Positions 1 through 12,253 of a DNA stretch of 64,000 bases are shown here, piece after piece. The stretch spans positions 1-64,000 of the forward strand of contig JAIWNF010000015.1 of the NCBI GenBank assembly GCA_025093555.1, in the 5' to 3' direction. Position 1 is the stretch's first letter. Every line of letters starts with the position of its first letter. Position numbers and translations under genes: made by a program. This DNA is from Circinella umbellata (taxonomy: Eukaryota; Mucoromycota; Mucoromycetes; Mucorales; Lichtheimiaceae). The notes below the pieces were generated by a model. The model was given only the letters and a program-made list of their open reading frames with translations. It ran no database searches and had not been told where the DNA came from.

Positions 1-81
1 ACTATAAAATACATAAGCATCTGTTGTAGCTGAATAAATATATCTACTTATAAATTTAATATAAAACATCCACACCGGCTG

Positions 82-389
82 CAATGCAAGATAATGATCC
101 CAAGCATACAGCTAAAATTGTACAAGAATGGTTACAAAACAAGATTTTAAGGTCATGGAATGGCCTCCCCAGTCACCTGATTTGAATCCAATTGAAATAT
201 GTGGGCATTATTAAAAAGAAGACTTATAATAACTATAATAAGCCAGCTGCAAATTTAGATGAGTTATTTGAGCGTTCATCCAAAATTTGGTATGATATTA
301 CAGCTGAAGAGTGCCAAAAATACATATATACAATGCCACGACGAGTAGAACAAGTTATTCAGCAAAAAGGATTATGGACAGACTACTAA
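82..389 (+). pseudogene. Tc1/mariner transposase, C-terminal remnant
   Basis: This is the 3' part of a DDE transposase of the Tc1/mariner family, with frameshifts. The first piece reads MQDNDPKHTAKIVQEW, which carries the second catalytic Asp context (DNDPKHTA). A shifted frame gives WPPQSPDLNPIE, the DD34E third catalytic block. The tail runs to a stop at 389 and ends GLWTDY, as Tc1 proteins usually do. At least two frame changes lie between about 140 and 215, so the gene is dead. The 5' part lies outside the window. Family assignment is from recognised motifs; the remnant state is seen directly. Confidence 0.85.
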
Positions 390-426
390 AATAAAAATTA
401 TTTATCATTATTTCTAATATTTAAAA

Positions 427-640
427 GGTGCTCACAAAAAGTGTTCGTCAGTATATTATCTTTGGTAGCTGTTTTTTAAAAAATATTATTATTTAATCTC
501 CGCTTCCAATTAAAATTCAGATTCATATTTAATTTGTGATTCTTTTGGTATATATTATGTCTCTTTGGTGTTAGTAGTTACTGAGATAGAGAAGTAAGAA
601 GAGAAAAAGTGATAGAGTGACGAACACTTTTGTGAGCCAG
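427..640. repeat. Inverted repeat pair resembling Tc1 terminal repeats
   Basis: CTCACAAAAAGTGTTCGTCA starts near 431. Its reverse complement, with one A fewer, ends near 637 (TGACGAACACTTTTGTGAGC). The pair encloses about 165 bp without coding sequence, just after the Tc1 transposase stop. The right copy is in the orientation expected for the 3' end of a Tc1 element. The left copy is inverted relative to it. The pair could be an internal part of a long Tc1 inverted repeat, or a small MITE-like insertion. Confidence 0.6.
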
Positions 641-719
641 TGGAGATATGGTTACCTGTAGTACCAAAAGTAATAGTTGGTGATTCCAAGGGAGAGAAAG
701 TTGGAATCATTGGTATAAC

Positions 720-1571
720 GCAGCAGTAAGTCCTTTGGCTTATTTTTGTTGGGCATTATTCAAAGAAGGATTAGTATTAAGTGATCCCTCTTGGTCAATT
801 TCTATGTTGGGAGATGGTAGTGCTGAAGAAAAATCGTCATCACTGTCTTGATCAGCATTACCAAATAAACTGCTTGAACTGAAGACCAACACCAAGTGAA
901 CCTTCATTTAATTCAGGTGGCACCGCACCGAACCTGTTGTGGAACCTATATGTTGTTACTGAGCTACCTCAACTACTTCTTATTGGGGGCAGTTGATAGA
1001 TAGATGACCATAATCTCCATAAAGAGAGCAAGCTTGAACATTATGAGACTTGGCTTTAGGATAGACTTCTTCTTCGTGTGTATCTTCATGGCATATATGA
1101 CAATATGGAGGAGAGCCTTTCCAAAAAGCTCTGACTTTTATGATTAAGACTAGGGTAAAGCAAAGTATGTGTTGACAATGGTTCATCAGAGTATGTAACA
1201 TTGAGGGAGATATATCCTTGGCCCATAAAAAAATTATGAGGAGTAGACAGGAAAAGACTAATGTCTAAGATGCATCCATAGGGTTGAAGTATATATGTTG
1301 AATAGCTTGAATCAAATCATTTATTGGAACGTGAGGGAGGTCATATAAGTTGATGATAATCAAAACCAGAGCCTTTATGTAATGCAGGAGTACCAAGGAT
1401 AGTTTTGACCTTTGATGATAAACCAGTAGTAGACAAGGTTGGACGTTGACCAGTATCGCGTGGTGTGATTTCAATGCCTACTTGTTTATCTTTGAAACGA
1501 AGTTGAACACCAAGAAGATGAGCTGAATGAAATTGTTTGATGGCATTGAAAATAGTAGAATGATTCGTCAT
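720..1571 (-). pseudogene. LINE ORF1 (zinc-knuckle protein) remnant
   Basis: On the minus strand, broken frames between 1571 and 980 encode an ORF1-type nucleic-acid-binding protein. The best landmark is a pair of cysteine-histidine knuckles near 1110-985: CHICHEDTHEEEVYP, then CSLYGDYGHLSINCP (C-x2-C-x4-H-x4-C pattern). The N-terminal part (1571-1265) is split over two overlapping frames, and the C-terminal acidic/serine tail toward 720 contains stops. This layout is typical of ORF1 of fungal non-LTR retrotransposons. No reverse transcriptase follows it downstream, so it is an isolated fragment next to the Tc1 remnant. Confidence 0.65.
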
Positions 1572-1882
1572 AATTGATGTTGTTTCAAAAAAAACAGACT
1601 GAGACGATTAATTGAGTGAGAATAATCTGTAGTTTGTATGTGTTTTCCAATATCAAGAGGTGCAATATCTCCAGATGATGAATAAATAGAGCGATAGATG
1701 CTTCTGGTTATTTAATGCATTGTTTTGGGGCGATTATTATTGTTAAACTTGTTCGCGTATTGAGAATTGTTTTTATTGTGTGTGCATTGATGTTTTTTTT
1801 AAATCATATGCAAAAAAGGAATGAACTGATAGTAATAAATGAGAAAAGAAGCTACAGTATAAAAAAAAGTATAATTAGTATT

Positions 1883-2236
1883 TGTTATATCAATCAAATA
1901 TAATAAAATAAAAGAGACGTTAAAAAAGTCAACGAGACCCAAAAGAACAATAATTGAACTGAAGTTTATTAAAATAAAATATTATCTCTATTTATATGAA
2001 TCTTATTATCAGTAGGATATATTGATATGTGTATACGTAAGATTTATATTTGTCATGGTCGCGTGAATTATGAATATAAGATTAGACTTTGAGCGGTTGA
2101 CGATATGATATATCTACGCAGCTGTAACCTTATATCATTATAGAAGACAGACTTCTGTGTTCTTATAAATCATGGTCCAAATAGGGAAATACACGAAATG
2201 TCAGCAAAGCATAATTAAAGATACGTCATACTTTGT
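1883..2236 (-). repeat. Truncated LTR of the Ty3/Gypsy family, reversed
   Basis: The sequence is the reverse complement of the LTRs found at 6794 and 12269. It begins TGTTATATCAATC and aligns, with scattered differences, to the point where the LTR reads GTATAGCG. There it stops abruptly at about 2236 and T-rich sequence follows. About 65 bp of the LTR outer end are missing. It is visibly more diverged than the two LTRs of the complete element, so it is an older solo or broken copy. Confidence 0.9.
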
Positions 2237-2367
2237 TTATTTTTATTTTTTTTGTAGAAGAAATTTATTGTCCCAAAATTAGGATGTGTGAAAGAAATTC
2301 TATATATTAACCAATTACTAAAGAGAGAAAAAAACTAAGTTATTAAAGAAATAATGTAGGAATATGA

Positions 2368-5300
2368 TTAATTAAACATGCTGGCTGAATGCGTGTTATT
2401 GTTCCAAATGGATTTTACGAAGGTGAAGAATTGTTTTGGCCATGACACCGGTTGACCAGAAGGTTGTTTGGTGAAAGACAAATTGCCAATGAGCGGACCA
2501 AATTTGTAATAGAGTGGTGGCAATAATGTCAAAAAACGTAAGGTTGAATTCAGGACGTACTGATAAATCAGGCAGTGAAAAAGAGATGATGTGATCAATG
2601 GTGAGCTCATGAGGAGAGACCAAATAGCGAGATGCAATGTTTTTCCAGACTGATTGTTTGATAGAACATTCCCACACAAAGTGTTGAGGTGTATCAGTTG
2701 ATTCACAGAAAACACAGGTAGGTGTGGTAAATACGTGTGGTATCAGTTGATGGAGGCATTGTTTACAAGATAGTTCTTGATGCAATATGCGCCACCAGAT
2801 TGTGTGTGCCCTATGTGGAAAAGAACTATTCCAAAAGGTTTTCCACTTTGCTTTAGAAGCACGGGATACCAATCAGGCAACTGATTGAAGTGTGGTAAGA
2901 ATTGTGCGCGATATAGTTTGGTAGTAATATTGATAATTGGAATATTATTAAGAAATTGTGCGGATATAAATAAGGTTATGGGTTGCTGGATAGGAAGCGT
3001 AGTAGATGATGAGTCAATTAGGCAAGAAAATTCGTGTGTCAAAACATATTTGCCAGCATCCAAAAGGTCAAAAAAATCTTTTACTCGATGCTGGTGTCGT
3101 CTGCATTGTTGAGGGTTACATCGATGTAGCTGTTGTGTTGGTACGTTGTACTGAAAGGCATCTTTTACTAATATTTCGTGCCACAATTGTTGATGGTGTA
3201 AGAACTCTTGATGCGATATATCGTGACCTTTGACAACAATAAAAGAAAGGGGAAGTCACGAACAGTTAAACTAGTTATGTTGGTCCAATCTACTTTGAGG
3301 TGAAGTGTATCAATACATCGAAAGAAAGATTTGAAAGAACCAAAACTAGATAAAGGACGAAGCTGGCGTTGCGGAAAAACAAGTGGATATAGAAATGATG
3401 AAGATTGAGAAAAAAGTTGCAAGCAGAATTTAATAATAGGTGTAAGAAAGGATGCATCCGCATCAGTTGTTGGGTCCAAAAGTGGCGTTATCCATCGTAG
3501 CTGTAAAGCTGAATGGTGAGCAATAGGATCAAGAATACCAAGGCCCCCTTCTTTTCGCGGTCGTGAACATGTTGCAAAGCTAACTGGTGGAAAAGCTTGT
3601 TGAGTGACATATTGGTATATAATGGATTGTAGTTGTTGTAAATATGACTTAGTAATAGGTAATATCTGTATACAGTGCCATATTTTGCTTAGTAATAGAG
3701 AGTTTGAAACGAGACCACGACCTTGGATGGATAGTGACCGGGATGATAGCATTTGAGCATAAGAAACAGTTTTATCCAAAAGAGCATCTAGAAAGTATTT
3801 TAATTGAGATTTAGAACTTGAAAGTGGAAAACCAAGATATATAACTGGATGGGGAGAAGAGGAATCATGTCATCCCCCAATACCAGCCCTAGTTAGGGCG
3901 GCAATCCAAGATAATTGTCTCTTACCTGAAAGAGACATTGCCATTGTTTTTTCTCTATTAATCTTGCCATTCGATGCATTATTATAAAGCTGTATAAGAT
4001 CGAGTAAAGCTAGTAGTTCAGAAGGACGAGATAAAAAGACTGATGTATCATCAGCATAAGCAAGATATTTAAGTGGTGGTGGTGTACTGTCAGGAATGTT
4101 GGGTATATTACGGCGAGGACTGGCAAAAGTGAACCCCTTGATCATTGGATGAGAGTTAATTGCTCGCAGAAACGGTTCTAGAACGAGATTAAAAAGAAGA
4201 GGTGACAGCGGATCTTCTTGGCGTAAACCTCTCCCTTGATGACATGGAGTTGACAAATACCCATTCACATTGATACAAAGCGAAGTATTAAAAAATAAAG
4301 AGGAAAGATTATTAGCCAGTGTATCTGGAAAGCCAAATAGAGTAAAAATAGAACGTAGATATTGGGGATGAACCCTATCATACGCTTTTTCCATATTGAT
4401 AGCTAAGGCGATTCCAGGGATGTTGTAATGGTGAGCGATATCTATAATAAGACGAGTGGCCAGACCATTATCAGCTATAAAACGTTGAGGTAAAAATCCG
4501 GTTTGTTGATTCTGTATTATTTGTTGACAAGGGCCAATGAGGCGAGTGGTTAATAATCATGTGAAGATTTTTCCATCCGTACATGAGAGTGAAATAGGTC
4601 GCCAGTTTTTTAGAAGTATAAGATCTCCTTTCTTTGGAAGAAGAGTAACAACAGATCTTTGCCAGGTAGGAGGAAAACGACTATATTTGGAGGCTTCATT
4701 AAGTACTTGAAGAAAAAGAGAGCGACAGCCAGGATGGCGAAGAATGACTTTGAGAATTGTATAAGGAATACCATCAATACCTGGGCTACTGTGGAAAGGT
4801 ACTTTTTTTAAACATGCAGTAAGATCATCATCATTCCAGTCACTAGTCAGATATACACAGTCATTGGCGGATAATTTTGCAGAAGATGGGGTAGAGCGAA
4901 ATAGTTCATTAATATGGTGGTCTTGTACAGGAGTGGCAGTATAAAGCTGATGATAGTACTAATGAGCACAATCCAAAAGATCATTATTATTATGTACTAA
5001 GAGACCTTCCTGGGTCTGTAAAGCTGTTATGTTCTGACGTTGATGTCGTTCCCAAAGACAGCGATAAAAATATTTATTTGAGCGTTCACCCAATTCACGC
5101 CATCTATGACCTGATCGAAGGGCAAGGATGTTTCCTTCCTGATCAGTGACCTGGTCAATCTCTTTTTCCATACTGGCAAGCTCATGCTGTAGTGTGTTAC
5201 GAATAGATCCAGTATGTTCGGAATTGGTGATAATTGGTGTATTACAAGTAATATAAGAATGTTGGAGTTGTTGTAACTGACGGTGTGATCGACGTAGTTG

Positions 5301-6222
5301 TTGTAGGTGGCGTTTTGTTTGAGCATGTTGTTTTCATGAAAAATCTTTAGCAAACATTTTGACTTGACTTTTGAGGTGGTCCATTGGAGGCAAGCATAAG
5401 TGGAAGGTAAGTGCTTCATGCCTTCATTAAGAAAATGATAAAGTTTATCACGAATATTGTTATTATCTGCCAGATAAGGATTAATTTTCCATATGCCTAG
5501 GCCAAATTGCTGATCAAAAAGATGTAATTTGATAGAGACAGCATGATGGTCAGTTCGATTGGAGACAAAAGATATTTGGGGGGATTTAGCGCGAGCAATT
5601 AAATCACCAGAAAGTAAAATGAAGTCAATATTAGAGGTGCCTTGATGACCAAAAAAGGTTGGAGCATGCATGATATGGGGCTCCTGTGCAAAAGGGTCGA
5701 ACCAGGATTCATGTAGCCACTGTGTCCAATGGCGGTTGATAAGAGAATGACGATGAGTAGAATGGAGATTATAATTAAAGTCGCCTAATATAATATTACA
5801 TGAGACGGTTTGATGAAGTGAATTGAAAAGAGAGTATAATTGATTAAAAAAAGGTGGTTGATCAATGCGTTGAGCAGGTGCATATATGACATAAATAGTA
5901 ATAGGGGAGAAAAAATGTTGTCGATGAGTAATGGTGGCTGCAAGAATACGACCATCAATGGATGACCATAATGGTAAAATGAGAAGGTTTTCATTAAAAG
6001 AAACTAATCCACAGTGTTTAGTCCAAGTATTGAAGGCTTCATGGAATGATAAATCAAAAAAATGTTGTGTTTCTTGGAGTGCAATGATATCATATGACCG
6101 AGAACGAATTTGATGAAAATATGGTTTGTGTTTTTGTGTTTTTGTGTTTTTGTTTTTTTAAGGCCTCGAAAATTGAGTGAGGCAAATGTTAAAAGTGGTG
6201 GTTGATTGTTTTCGTTCATCAT
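2368..6222 (-). pseudogene. LINE ORF2: APE endonuclease / reverse transcriptase
   Basis: From N to C terminus there is an APE-type endonuclease region with SNIDFILLSG and TDHHAVSIKL near 5640-5530. The reverse transcriptase core follows: MEKAYDRVHPQYL at 4394, then GRGLRQEDPLSPLLFN, then the catalytic YADD box at 4058-4047. A thumb region (PRKEGGLGILD, about 3570-3540) is next. A zf-RVT-like zinc finger near 2800-2640 (WWRILHQELSCKQC, CVFCES, HFVWEC) ends the protein. The coding sequence is spread over at least six frame segments with several stops, so no full protein can be made. YADD itself is preserved. The role in life was target-primed reverse transcription. Confidence 0.9.
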
Positions 6223-6241
6223 TATAAATGTTGGAGATTAA

Positions 6242-6760
6242 TTATTGGCACGAGTCGTCATTCCCTGTTGACAAAGAAATAATCTCTTTGTTGGGAGTTT
6301 GTTGACTATTGTTGTTCAGAGGATGTTGTTCGACTGGACGAGAAGATCCCAAGTTGACCTGTTTTTGTTTATCCTGGCGTTTCTTACTAACTTTTTGTTC
6401 TTTAGGCTTAGTACTGCCAGTACGATGTGGGCGTCGGGTTATCAGGCTTGGTCGTACTGAAGAAGATTTAGGTGTTGAAGCGAGATCCATTATAGTGTCA
6501 TCTTCACTATCAGTCTGTGCATCAATCTCATCATTATTTTCTATGTCAGTCGAATCACTATCAAGTGCACTATGACTATCGTCGGTCTTTTTTTTTGTTT
6601 TTGGTGGTTGTTGATGACGATGCCCATTTCCTTTCTGTTGTCGTTGTTGTCGATGACGAAGCTCGAATCCTTTTCAATGCTGTTGCTGCTGATGACGATG
6701 CTCTTTTCCTTTTTATTGCCGTTACTGTTGATGACGTTGCTCGGTTCATTTTTATTGTCA
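6242..6760 (-). pseudogene. LINE ORF1, C-terminal part
   Basis: A minus-strand frame from 6490 to 6242 encodes a lysine-, arginine- and glutamine-rich tail ending in TGNDDSCQ. It lies just upstream of ORF2, as expected for ORF1. Further upstream (6767-6576) a Ser/Thr/Arg-rich stretch is encoded by a tandem repeat. The zinc-knuckle core of ORF1 is missing because the LTR element begins at 6794. The assignment rests on position and composition, not on a recognised domain. Confidence 0.5.
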
Positions 6761-6765
6761 TTTCC
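6605..6765. repeat. 39-bp tandem repeat, about four copies
   Basis: The anchor GATGACGA/GATGACGTT recurs at 6613, 6652, 6691 and 6730, giving a regular 39-bp (13-codon) period. Copies are imperfect. On the minus strand it encodes repeated RASSS-type blocks separated by basic runs, inside the LINE ORF1 remnant. Confidence 0.8.
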
Positions 6766-6793
6766 ATGAGTACCGCTACTGTTATTATCTGTG

Positions 6794-7212
6794 TGTTGTA
6801 TCCAACACATATTATTCATAAAGATAATTATTTGTCATTCTAATTATTAAAGTATAGCGTATCTTTAATTATGCTTTGCTGACATTCGTGTATTTCCCTA
6901 TTTGGACCATGATTTATAAGAGCACAGAAGTCCGTCTTCTATAATGATATAAGGTTACAGCTGTGTAGATATATCATATCGTCAACCGCTCAAAGTCTAA
7001 TCTTAATATCATTAATCTTATATTCATAATTCACACGGCCATGACAAATATAAATCTTATGTATACACATATCAATATATCCCACTGATAATAAGATTCA
7101 TATAAATAGAGATAATATTTTATTTTAATAAACTTGAGTTCAATTATTGTTCTTTGGGTCTCGTTGACTTATTTACGTCTCTTTTATTTTATTATATTTG
7201 ATTGATATAACA
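6794..7212 (+). repeat. 5' LTR
   Basis: Direct repeat partner of 12269-12688, with TGTT...AACA termini. It contains AT-rich promoter-like sequence. Compared with the 3' LTR it has G where the other has A in GTCAACCGCTC, T where the other has C in CTTATGTATAC, and one T fewer in GTTCTTTGGG. Confidence 0.97.
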
Positions 7213-7337
7213 TTTTTTTCAACGAATTCCTCGTTTTTTATCTAAATCTCTATTCTCATTCTCATTTATATTTTTATATAAACACACACACACACATTTA
7301 ATTTTTTTTATCCATTTACCTTATTTTCTTCTTCATC

Positions 7338-9295
7338 ATGTCCACCTTCCAAGAAGAAACTACTATTCCAACCGTATCTCCTGTTGCTTCTAAAATCATC
7401 TTGACGATGATATGATGAGTGAAGCTGGCTCGGCTGTATCAGTCACTTCTTCTTCCCGCATGTCTCCTAGGATCGCCAAGTTAGTTGCTAAGATTGCCTT
7501 CTTAGAGGAAGAAATGGTGCGAGATGATTTGTCAGAAGAAGACCTGGTCAAGGTTCAAAAGTTGTTTGCTATCCATGCTAACAGTCTCGATTTGATGTTG
7601 GGTATCCAGAAAAAGTTAGCTAAGAAGGATAAGGCTGTCACCACCACCTCATCATCAAGATCTGTTGTTCCAACTGACTTACCCATGCTTCAATGGACCG
7701 GTAATGTCTATGACGGTTCCAAATCCGTATTTTCTCTATTCATGAGTGTTTGGATCGCTTTGAAGATATCCTTGAATCTTACAATCAAGATATCAACGTC
7801 AATTGGTGCCGTCTCCTCCCTCGAATGTTGTCTCCGGACCAACGTTCCTGGTTCATTGACCATCTGAAGCCTCATGCTGCCTTAGACTGGTCATTTGCTC
7901 ACAAGACGCTCATTAATAATATAGTATACAAGATGCTGACCGCCAGGCACAGTACATGCAAGAGCTTTTCGCGTTGCGTATGGGACGGGACGATTCCGTA
8001 GAACGTTACACTGACCTTCCACAAGCTTCGTCGCGATGCTGGCTGCGAAGATAATCGTATTATGCTGCCTTGTATATCAAGTCTTTGTTGCCTGAGCTGG
8101 CTCAACATGTCACGTTGGGTCAAGCCCATTTGTCGCCGGACAAGCGCGCTACAATCGACCATGCTGCAAACCTTGCTCGACGCATGTATGGTAACGTAGT
8201 TCATTCAAAGTACAGCAAGCAAGTTGCTGCGAGTTCCGACTCGTCTGTGTCAAGTTCTGCTGTTTCTGCTGCTGGTGGCCCTCGCTTGCCGTTTCCGGCA
8301 AGAGAAATAAAGGAAAGAAGAGAGCTGACGCCAAGCACTGCCGTTTGCATGGAGCAGGTCGTTATTCTTCTAAAGAATGTCGTGCCTTGTCTTCATTACA
8401 GACTGGTGGTAACGCTGGTAAGGTTGCAAAGTTTGCTGGTTCGTCGTCTGGTGCTCGTGCTGCTGGTTCGTCTGCTGGTTCGTCTTCTTCCGGGAAGAAA
8501 AACTGTTTCAAGTGTGGCTTCGTTCCTTGGAAACAAGGTCATGTTTGTGCGGTCAATCATTTGGCAATCCGCTCTGCCTCTCTCCTCCAATCATCATCAT
8601 TATCATCGGCTTCTGGTTCCGCACCAGTCACGCCACCACCACCATCATCATTGCCTGTACCCGTACAGGATGATAATTCTGTTTCTTCGGTCCGTCCGAA
8701 TTTGGCTACACCTGCTGCTGTTCCTCCTGCAAATGAGGATACGTTAATGTCTGAGGTTGAAGAATCTCTCGTTAAAGCCTGCTTTAACTGTAAGTCCAAT
8801 CATTCTCATGATTTTACAAAACATCTTTTCAAAAATACTAAATCATACTATGTACCAATTACCTTAGAGGGACATGACATTTTTGCTTTTGTGGACCCCG
8901 GTTCAACATTTACGGCAATTACACCTGGTCTGCGCTCTTCTCTTGGTTTGGAGTTTACCTCTTGTCCCGGCAAGATTGGTATGGCTGCCCCTGGGCTTAG
9001 CATAGATAGAATTGGTCATACAAATAAAACAAAGATTATACATAACGGAATTACTGCTTTTCACAATTTTGAAATAATGAATTTAAATTGTTCTGCTGAT
9101 GTGTCTATTGGCGCTGATTTAATGCCCCACATTGGTATTTATTTAAAAGGGTTAGCATATTGTTGGCACAAACCTTCAATCCCTTCTGTTCCTCAACCTG
9201 TTGATATGCCTGAACCGGATAATTCCCCTGCTGGTACATCTGTGGAACATCAACTATTTATGGAAAAATCAAACCTTTTGTACAGGAAAATATAA
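7338..9295 (+). pseudogene. gag and protease region of the Ty3/Gypsy element, frameshifted
   Basis: An ATG at 7338 opens gag but its frame closes at 7415. Coding sequence then continues through frames starting at 7412, 7750 and 8070 and ends in the frame of 8345-9295. A capsid-like stretch is recognisable around 7990-8110 (VERYTD, FHKLRRDAG, LYIKSLLPE). A cysteine knuckle-like motif follows (CFKCGFVPWKQGHVC, near 8500). The last segment is protease-like: FVDPGST at about 8886-8906, then SIGADLMPHIGI near 9108-9145, equivalent to the flap/ILG region of retropepsins. The usual D-T/S-G active site reads D-P-G here. At least five frame changes are needed to read through. Confidence 0.8.
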
Positions 9296-9321
9296 ACATT
9301 CCTTCACATGACTTTTGCACT

Positions 9322-12126
9322 ATGCCGGAATCTATGGTTTATTTAAATATTCCTTCTGGTAAAGTTGTTTATCGTCGTCAGTATGATTTGCCAAATAAAG
9401 TCTTACCTAAACTTCAAGAACAAATTGATGAATGGTTACAAGATGGTATAATCAAATTTGCTCCTCCAGGAACTCCTTATAATAATGCTATTTTATGTGT
9501 ACCTAAAAAGGATAGTAATGGTAATATGACAAAATTACGGTTCTGCATGGATATGAGACCTTTAAATTTATTATTACCTGACATTACGCATGATAATCAT
9601 GAACTTCCTTTAATTCGGGATATTTTCCATAAAATGAAAAATGCATCTATTTTTACTACTCTCGATTTAAAAAGCTGTTTTCATAAATTCCGTATTTTTG
9701 AAGATCATCAAAATCGCACGTCATTTACTTTTATGAATAAACAATATTGTTTTATTGGATCGCCATTTGGGATAAAGTTTCTTTCTGCTCATGTACAACG
9801 ATGTATGCAAATATTATTTCACGATGTACCATATGTTTCAGTCTATGTTGACGATATCATTATTGCATCAAATAATATGACGCAACATACACATCATGTA
9901 CAAGAAACGCTTCGTCGCTTATCATCCGTGAACCTTACTGTTAACCATGAAAAATGTTCTTTTGCACAACAATCCGTTTCATTACTGGGTTTTAATATTC
10001 AAAGTGGTTCCATTTCTGTTGACAAAAAGAAAATTTCTAACGTTCAAGAATGGCCTCTTCCTAAAGATACTACCTCATTACAAAGGTATTTGGGTTATAT
10101 TAATTATTTACGGAATCATATTCCCGGTGTCCAAATGCTTACCAGCAAATTGGATAAATTGCGTACAGTAAAGAATCTTTCTGAACACTGGACCGATGAA
10201 CACACCACTGCTTTTAATAATATTAAAATTGCGTTACAATCTGCTCCTATTTTAAGTCAATATGACGAATCGCTTCCACTCAATCTTGCTACTGATGCTT
10301 CATCCACTGGAATTGGCAGTGTTCTTTATCAAGTTGTTGACAATCAATATAAATACATTGGTTTTATGGGACGCTCTTTAAATAAGGCTGAATGTAATTA
10401 TTCTACTACAAAACGTGAACTTTTAAGCATAGTTTTTGCACTTAAACGCTTTCATAAATTTTTATGGGGTCAACCAAAGTTTACTATTTATTGCGATCAT
10501 AAAGCTTTAACATACCTACATACTCAACCGATTGCTAATCCTATGATGGTTACATGGTTCGATACGATTTGTGATTATGACTTCGAAGTTGTTCACATTC
10601 CGGGTATTGATAATATTATTCCTGATACTATATCACGTCTTTGGTCTTCGCAGAAGCTGGAGGGGGGTAATATTATACAAAAACAATTATTCGCTTCTGC
10701 ACCTTATTTGGGTGATACTCGCTCTTTACATAAAAAGAATTTTAATAATTCTACACATGTTCAACGCGCCGCTACAATTCGTAATGACTATACTGACTTC
10801 ATGACTCCGCCTGTTGAAGAACGTACGAACTTATTACAACAAGCTCATCTTCACGGACATTTCGGAATCGATGCTATAGTTGATGAATTACATAGTCAAC
10901 ATATACACTGGACTTCAATTAAAACGGATGCACAAAATATTGTATCTGGTTGTCCTGACTGTCAAAGATTCACACTCGCAAAACAGGGTTTTCATCCTAT
11001 GCGTAGCATTTATGCTGATAAACCGTGGGATCATATTGCACTTGATACAGGTGACCTTAATTGTACTACTCTAAGAGGAAATAATTATATTCTTGTTATT
11101 GTTGATATTTATTCCCGCTACACACTTTTACGCCCGATACCGGACAAAACAGGTCTCACGATCGCAAAAACACTTATTCAAGTATTTGCCGATTTAGGCT
11201 TTCCTAAAATCATCCAAAATGATCATGGCACAGAATTCGTAAACGAAGTTGTTAAACATCTTCTTGATAACTGTGGAATCGACTTACGGCTTCTTACTTC
11301 CTATAATCCGATGGCCAATGGAGTTTGCGAGACAAAAGTTAAGGCTATGAAAAGCATTATCGTTAAACGATTACATGGTAAAAAAGACGATTGGGATCTT
11401 TTCTTACCTGCTGCACAACTGAGCATTAATAATAAAATTGCAAAGTTACACAACAGCCGTCCTTTTTCTCTTTTCTTTGCACGTCAACCAAATTTATGGG
11501 AAGACTACAATTATTTAAACTCAACCGAAGTAAATAATAAAATACACTTCAATGACAAACGAGAAGAAAACATGGCTAACATTGTTATACCAGCCATCCA
11601 TGATCGTATGGATGCTTTACAAAAAGCCCAGCAAGGAAAATTTTCTAAAAAATTCCGAATTATTAAAGAATTTCCTGTTGGCAGCAAAGTGATGATTCAA
11701 AATATGACTCGCCGCTCTAAAACAGACGTTCGTTATGAAGGCCCTTACACAGTTCATGGAAAGAATAAAGGCAATGGCCAATACGTTCTTACTGACGCAA
11801 CTGGTGCTCTTCACTCACGTGATGTTCCTCCACATCAAATAAAATTAATTTCTCAGGATACCATTGCTTCTGGCGATGACTTCTTTGAAGTTCAATCAAT
11901 CATTGATCATGAAGGAACACCAGGAAATTATAAATATCTTGTACGATGGAAAGGTTACGGTCCTGATGATGATACTTGGGAACCCATTGAACATTTCAAT
12001 GACCTTACACAAATTGAAAGATATTGGCAACGTCAGAATCAAGAAACGATTTCAAACAAAAATCTGAAACGTGTATCACTACCACGTCGATCATCACGCA
12101 TCAATAATAAGCGCAGACGCACTTAA
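9322..12126 (+). CDS. pol: Pol polyprotein: reverse transcriptase, RNase H, integrase, chromodomain
   Basis: An open frame of 934 codons. The reverse transcriptase has TTLDLKSCF (catalytic Asp about residue 115) and VYVDDII (about 174-180). RNase H has [12 protein letters not shown] (about 320) and [13 protein letters not shown]. The integrase has a zinc-binding HHCC block (about 510-550, ending CPDCQRF) and a DDE core: [14 protein letters not shown] and the Glu in NGVCETK (about 574, 632, 669). A chromodomain (about 855-905, [17 protein letters not shown]) ends the protein and would steer integration to marked chromatin. The same frame is open upstream of 9322 and overlaps the end of the protease frame (stop at 9295), so Pol was probably made by frameshifting. 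All catalytic residues I can identify are kept. Confidence 0.93.
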   Translation: MPESMVYLNIPSGKVVYRRQYDLPNKVLPKLQEQIDEWLQDGIIKFAPPGTPYNNAILCVPKKDSNGNMTKLRFCMDMRPLNLLLPDITHDNHELPLIRDIFHKMKNASIFTTLDLKSCFHKFRIFEDHQNRTSFTFMNKQYCFIGSPFGIKFLSAHVQRCMQILFHDVPYVSVYVDDIIIASNNMTQHTHHVQETLRRLSSVNLTVNHEKCSFAQQSVSLLGFNIQSGSISVDKKKISNVQEWPLPKDTTSLQRYLGYINYLRNHIPGVQMLTSKLDKLRTVKNLSEHWTDEHTTAFNNIKIALQSAPILSQYDESLPLNLATDASSTGIGSVLYQVVDNQYKYIGFMGRSLNKAECNYSTTKRELLSIVFALKRFHKFLWGQPKFTIYCDHKALTYLHTQPIANPMMVTWFDTICDYDFEVVHIPGIDNIIPDTISRLWSSQKLEGGNIIQKQLFASAPYLGDTRSLHKKNFNNSTHVQRAATIRNDYTDFMTPPVEERTNLLQQAHLHGHFGIDAIVDELHSQHIHWTSIKTDAQNIVSGCPDCQRFTLAKQGFHPMRSIYADKPWDHIALDTGDLNCTTLRGNNYILVIVDIYSRYTLLRPIPDKTGLTIAKTLIQVFADLGFPKIIQNDHGTEFVNEVVKHLLDNCGIDLRLLTSYNPMANGVCETKVKAMKSIIVKRLHGKKDDWDLFLPAAQLSINNKIAKLHNSRPFSLFFARQPNLWEDYNYLNSTEVNNKIHFNDKREENMANIVIPAIHDRMDALQKAQQGKFSKKFRIIKEFPVGSKVMIQNMTRRSKTDVRYEGPYTVHGKNKGNGQYVLTDATGALHSRDVPPHQIKLISQDTIASGDDFFEVQSIIDHEGTPGNYKYLVRWKGYGPDDDTWEPIEHFNDLTQIERYWQRQNQETISNKNLKRVSLPRRSSRINNKRRRT
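10657..10672 (+). other. Candidate central polypurine tract in pol
   Basis: The sequence CTGGAGGGGGGTAATA lies between the RNase H and integrase regions. It matches the tract before the 3' LTR (CTGGTGGGGGGTAATG) at all but the fifth and last positions, including the run of six G. In other retroelements a second copy of the polypurine tract primes an additional plus strand. That role here is inferred. It also encodes a KLEGG motif common in related pol proteins. Confidence 0.5.
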
Positions 12127-12253
12127 ATATGTCTTTCTCCAAAACTTATTTTTTCCCAACTATCGACCCATAGGTTTTTAACTGGAGTTTTATTGATATA
12201 TACTTTTATCAAAGACAAGTGCTTGCATCTATCTTATTTAACGGTTGTTCCAA

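Larger units (their letters stand above)
2237..6793 (-). mobile_element. LINE-type non-LTR retrotransposon, 5' truncated, inactive
   Basis: A minus-strand element carries the end of ORF1 (6760-6242), ORF2 with endonuclease and reverse transcriptase (6222-2368), and a 3' end at about 2237. On the element strand the 3' end finishes in an A-rich tail (T-rich on the plus strand at 2237-2260). The tail abuts the broken LTR at 2236, so the element probably inserted into that older LTR copy. The 5' end is cut where the Ty3/Gypsy LTR begins at 6794. Both reading frames are broken many times. ORF order and domain content follow the usual fungal LINE plan. Confidence 0.85.

Noticed and set aside
1715..1903. 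Open frame on the plus strand starting MHCFGAIIIVKLV
   Set aside because: It lies between mobile-element remnants, has no domain, and overlaps the end of the truncated LTR.
6517..6843. Plus-strand frame rich in Val and Asp
   Set aside because: It is the reverse reading of the 39-bp repeat in the LINE ORF1 remnant and runs into the LTR.
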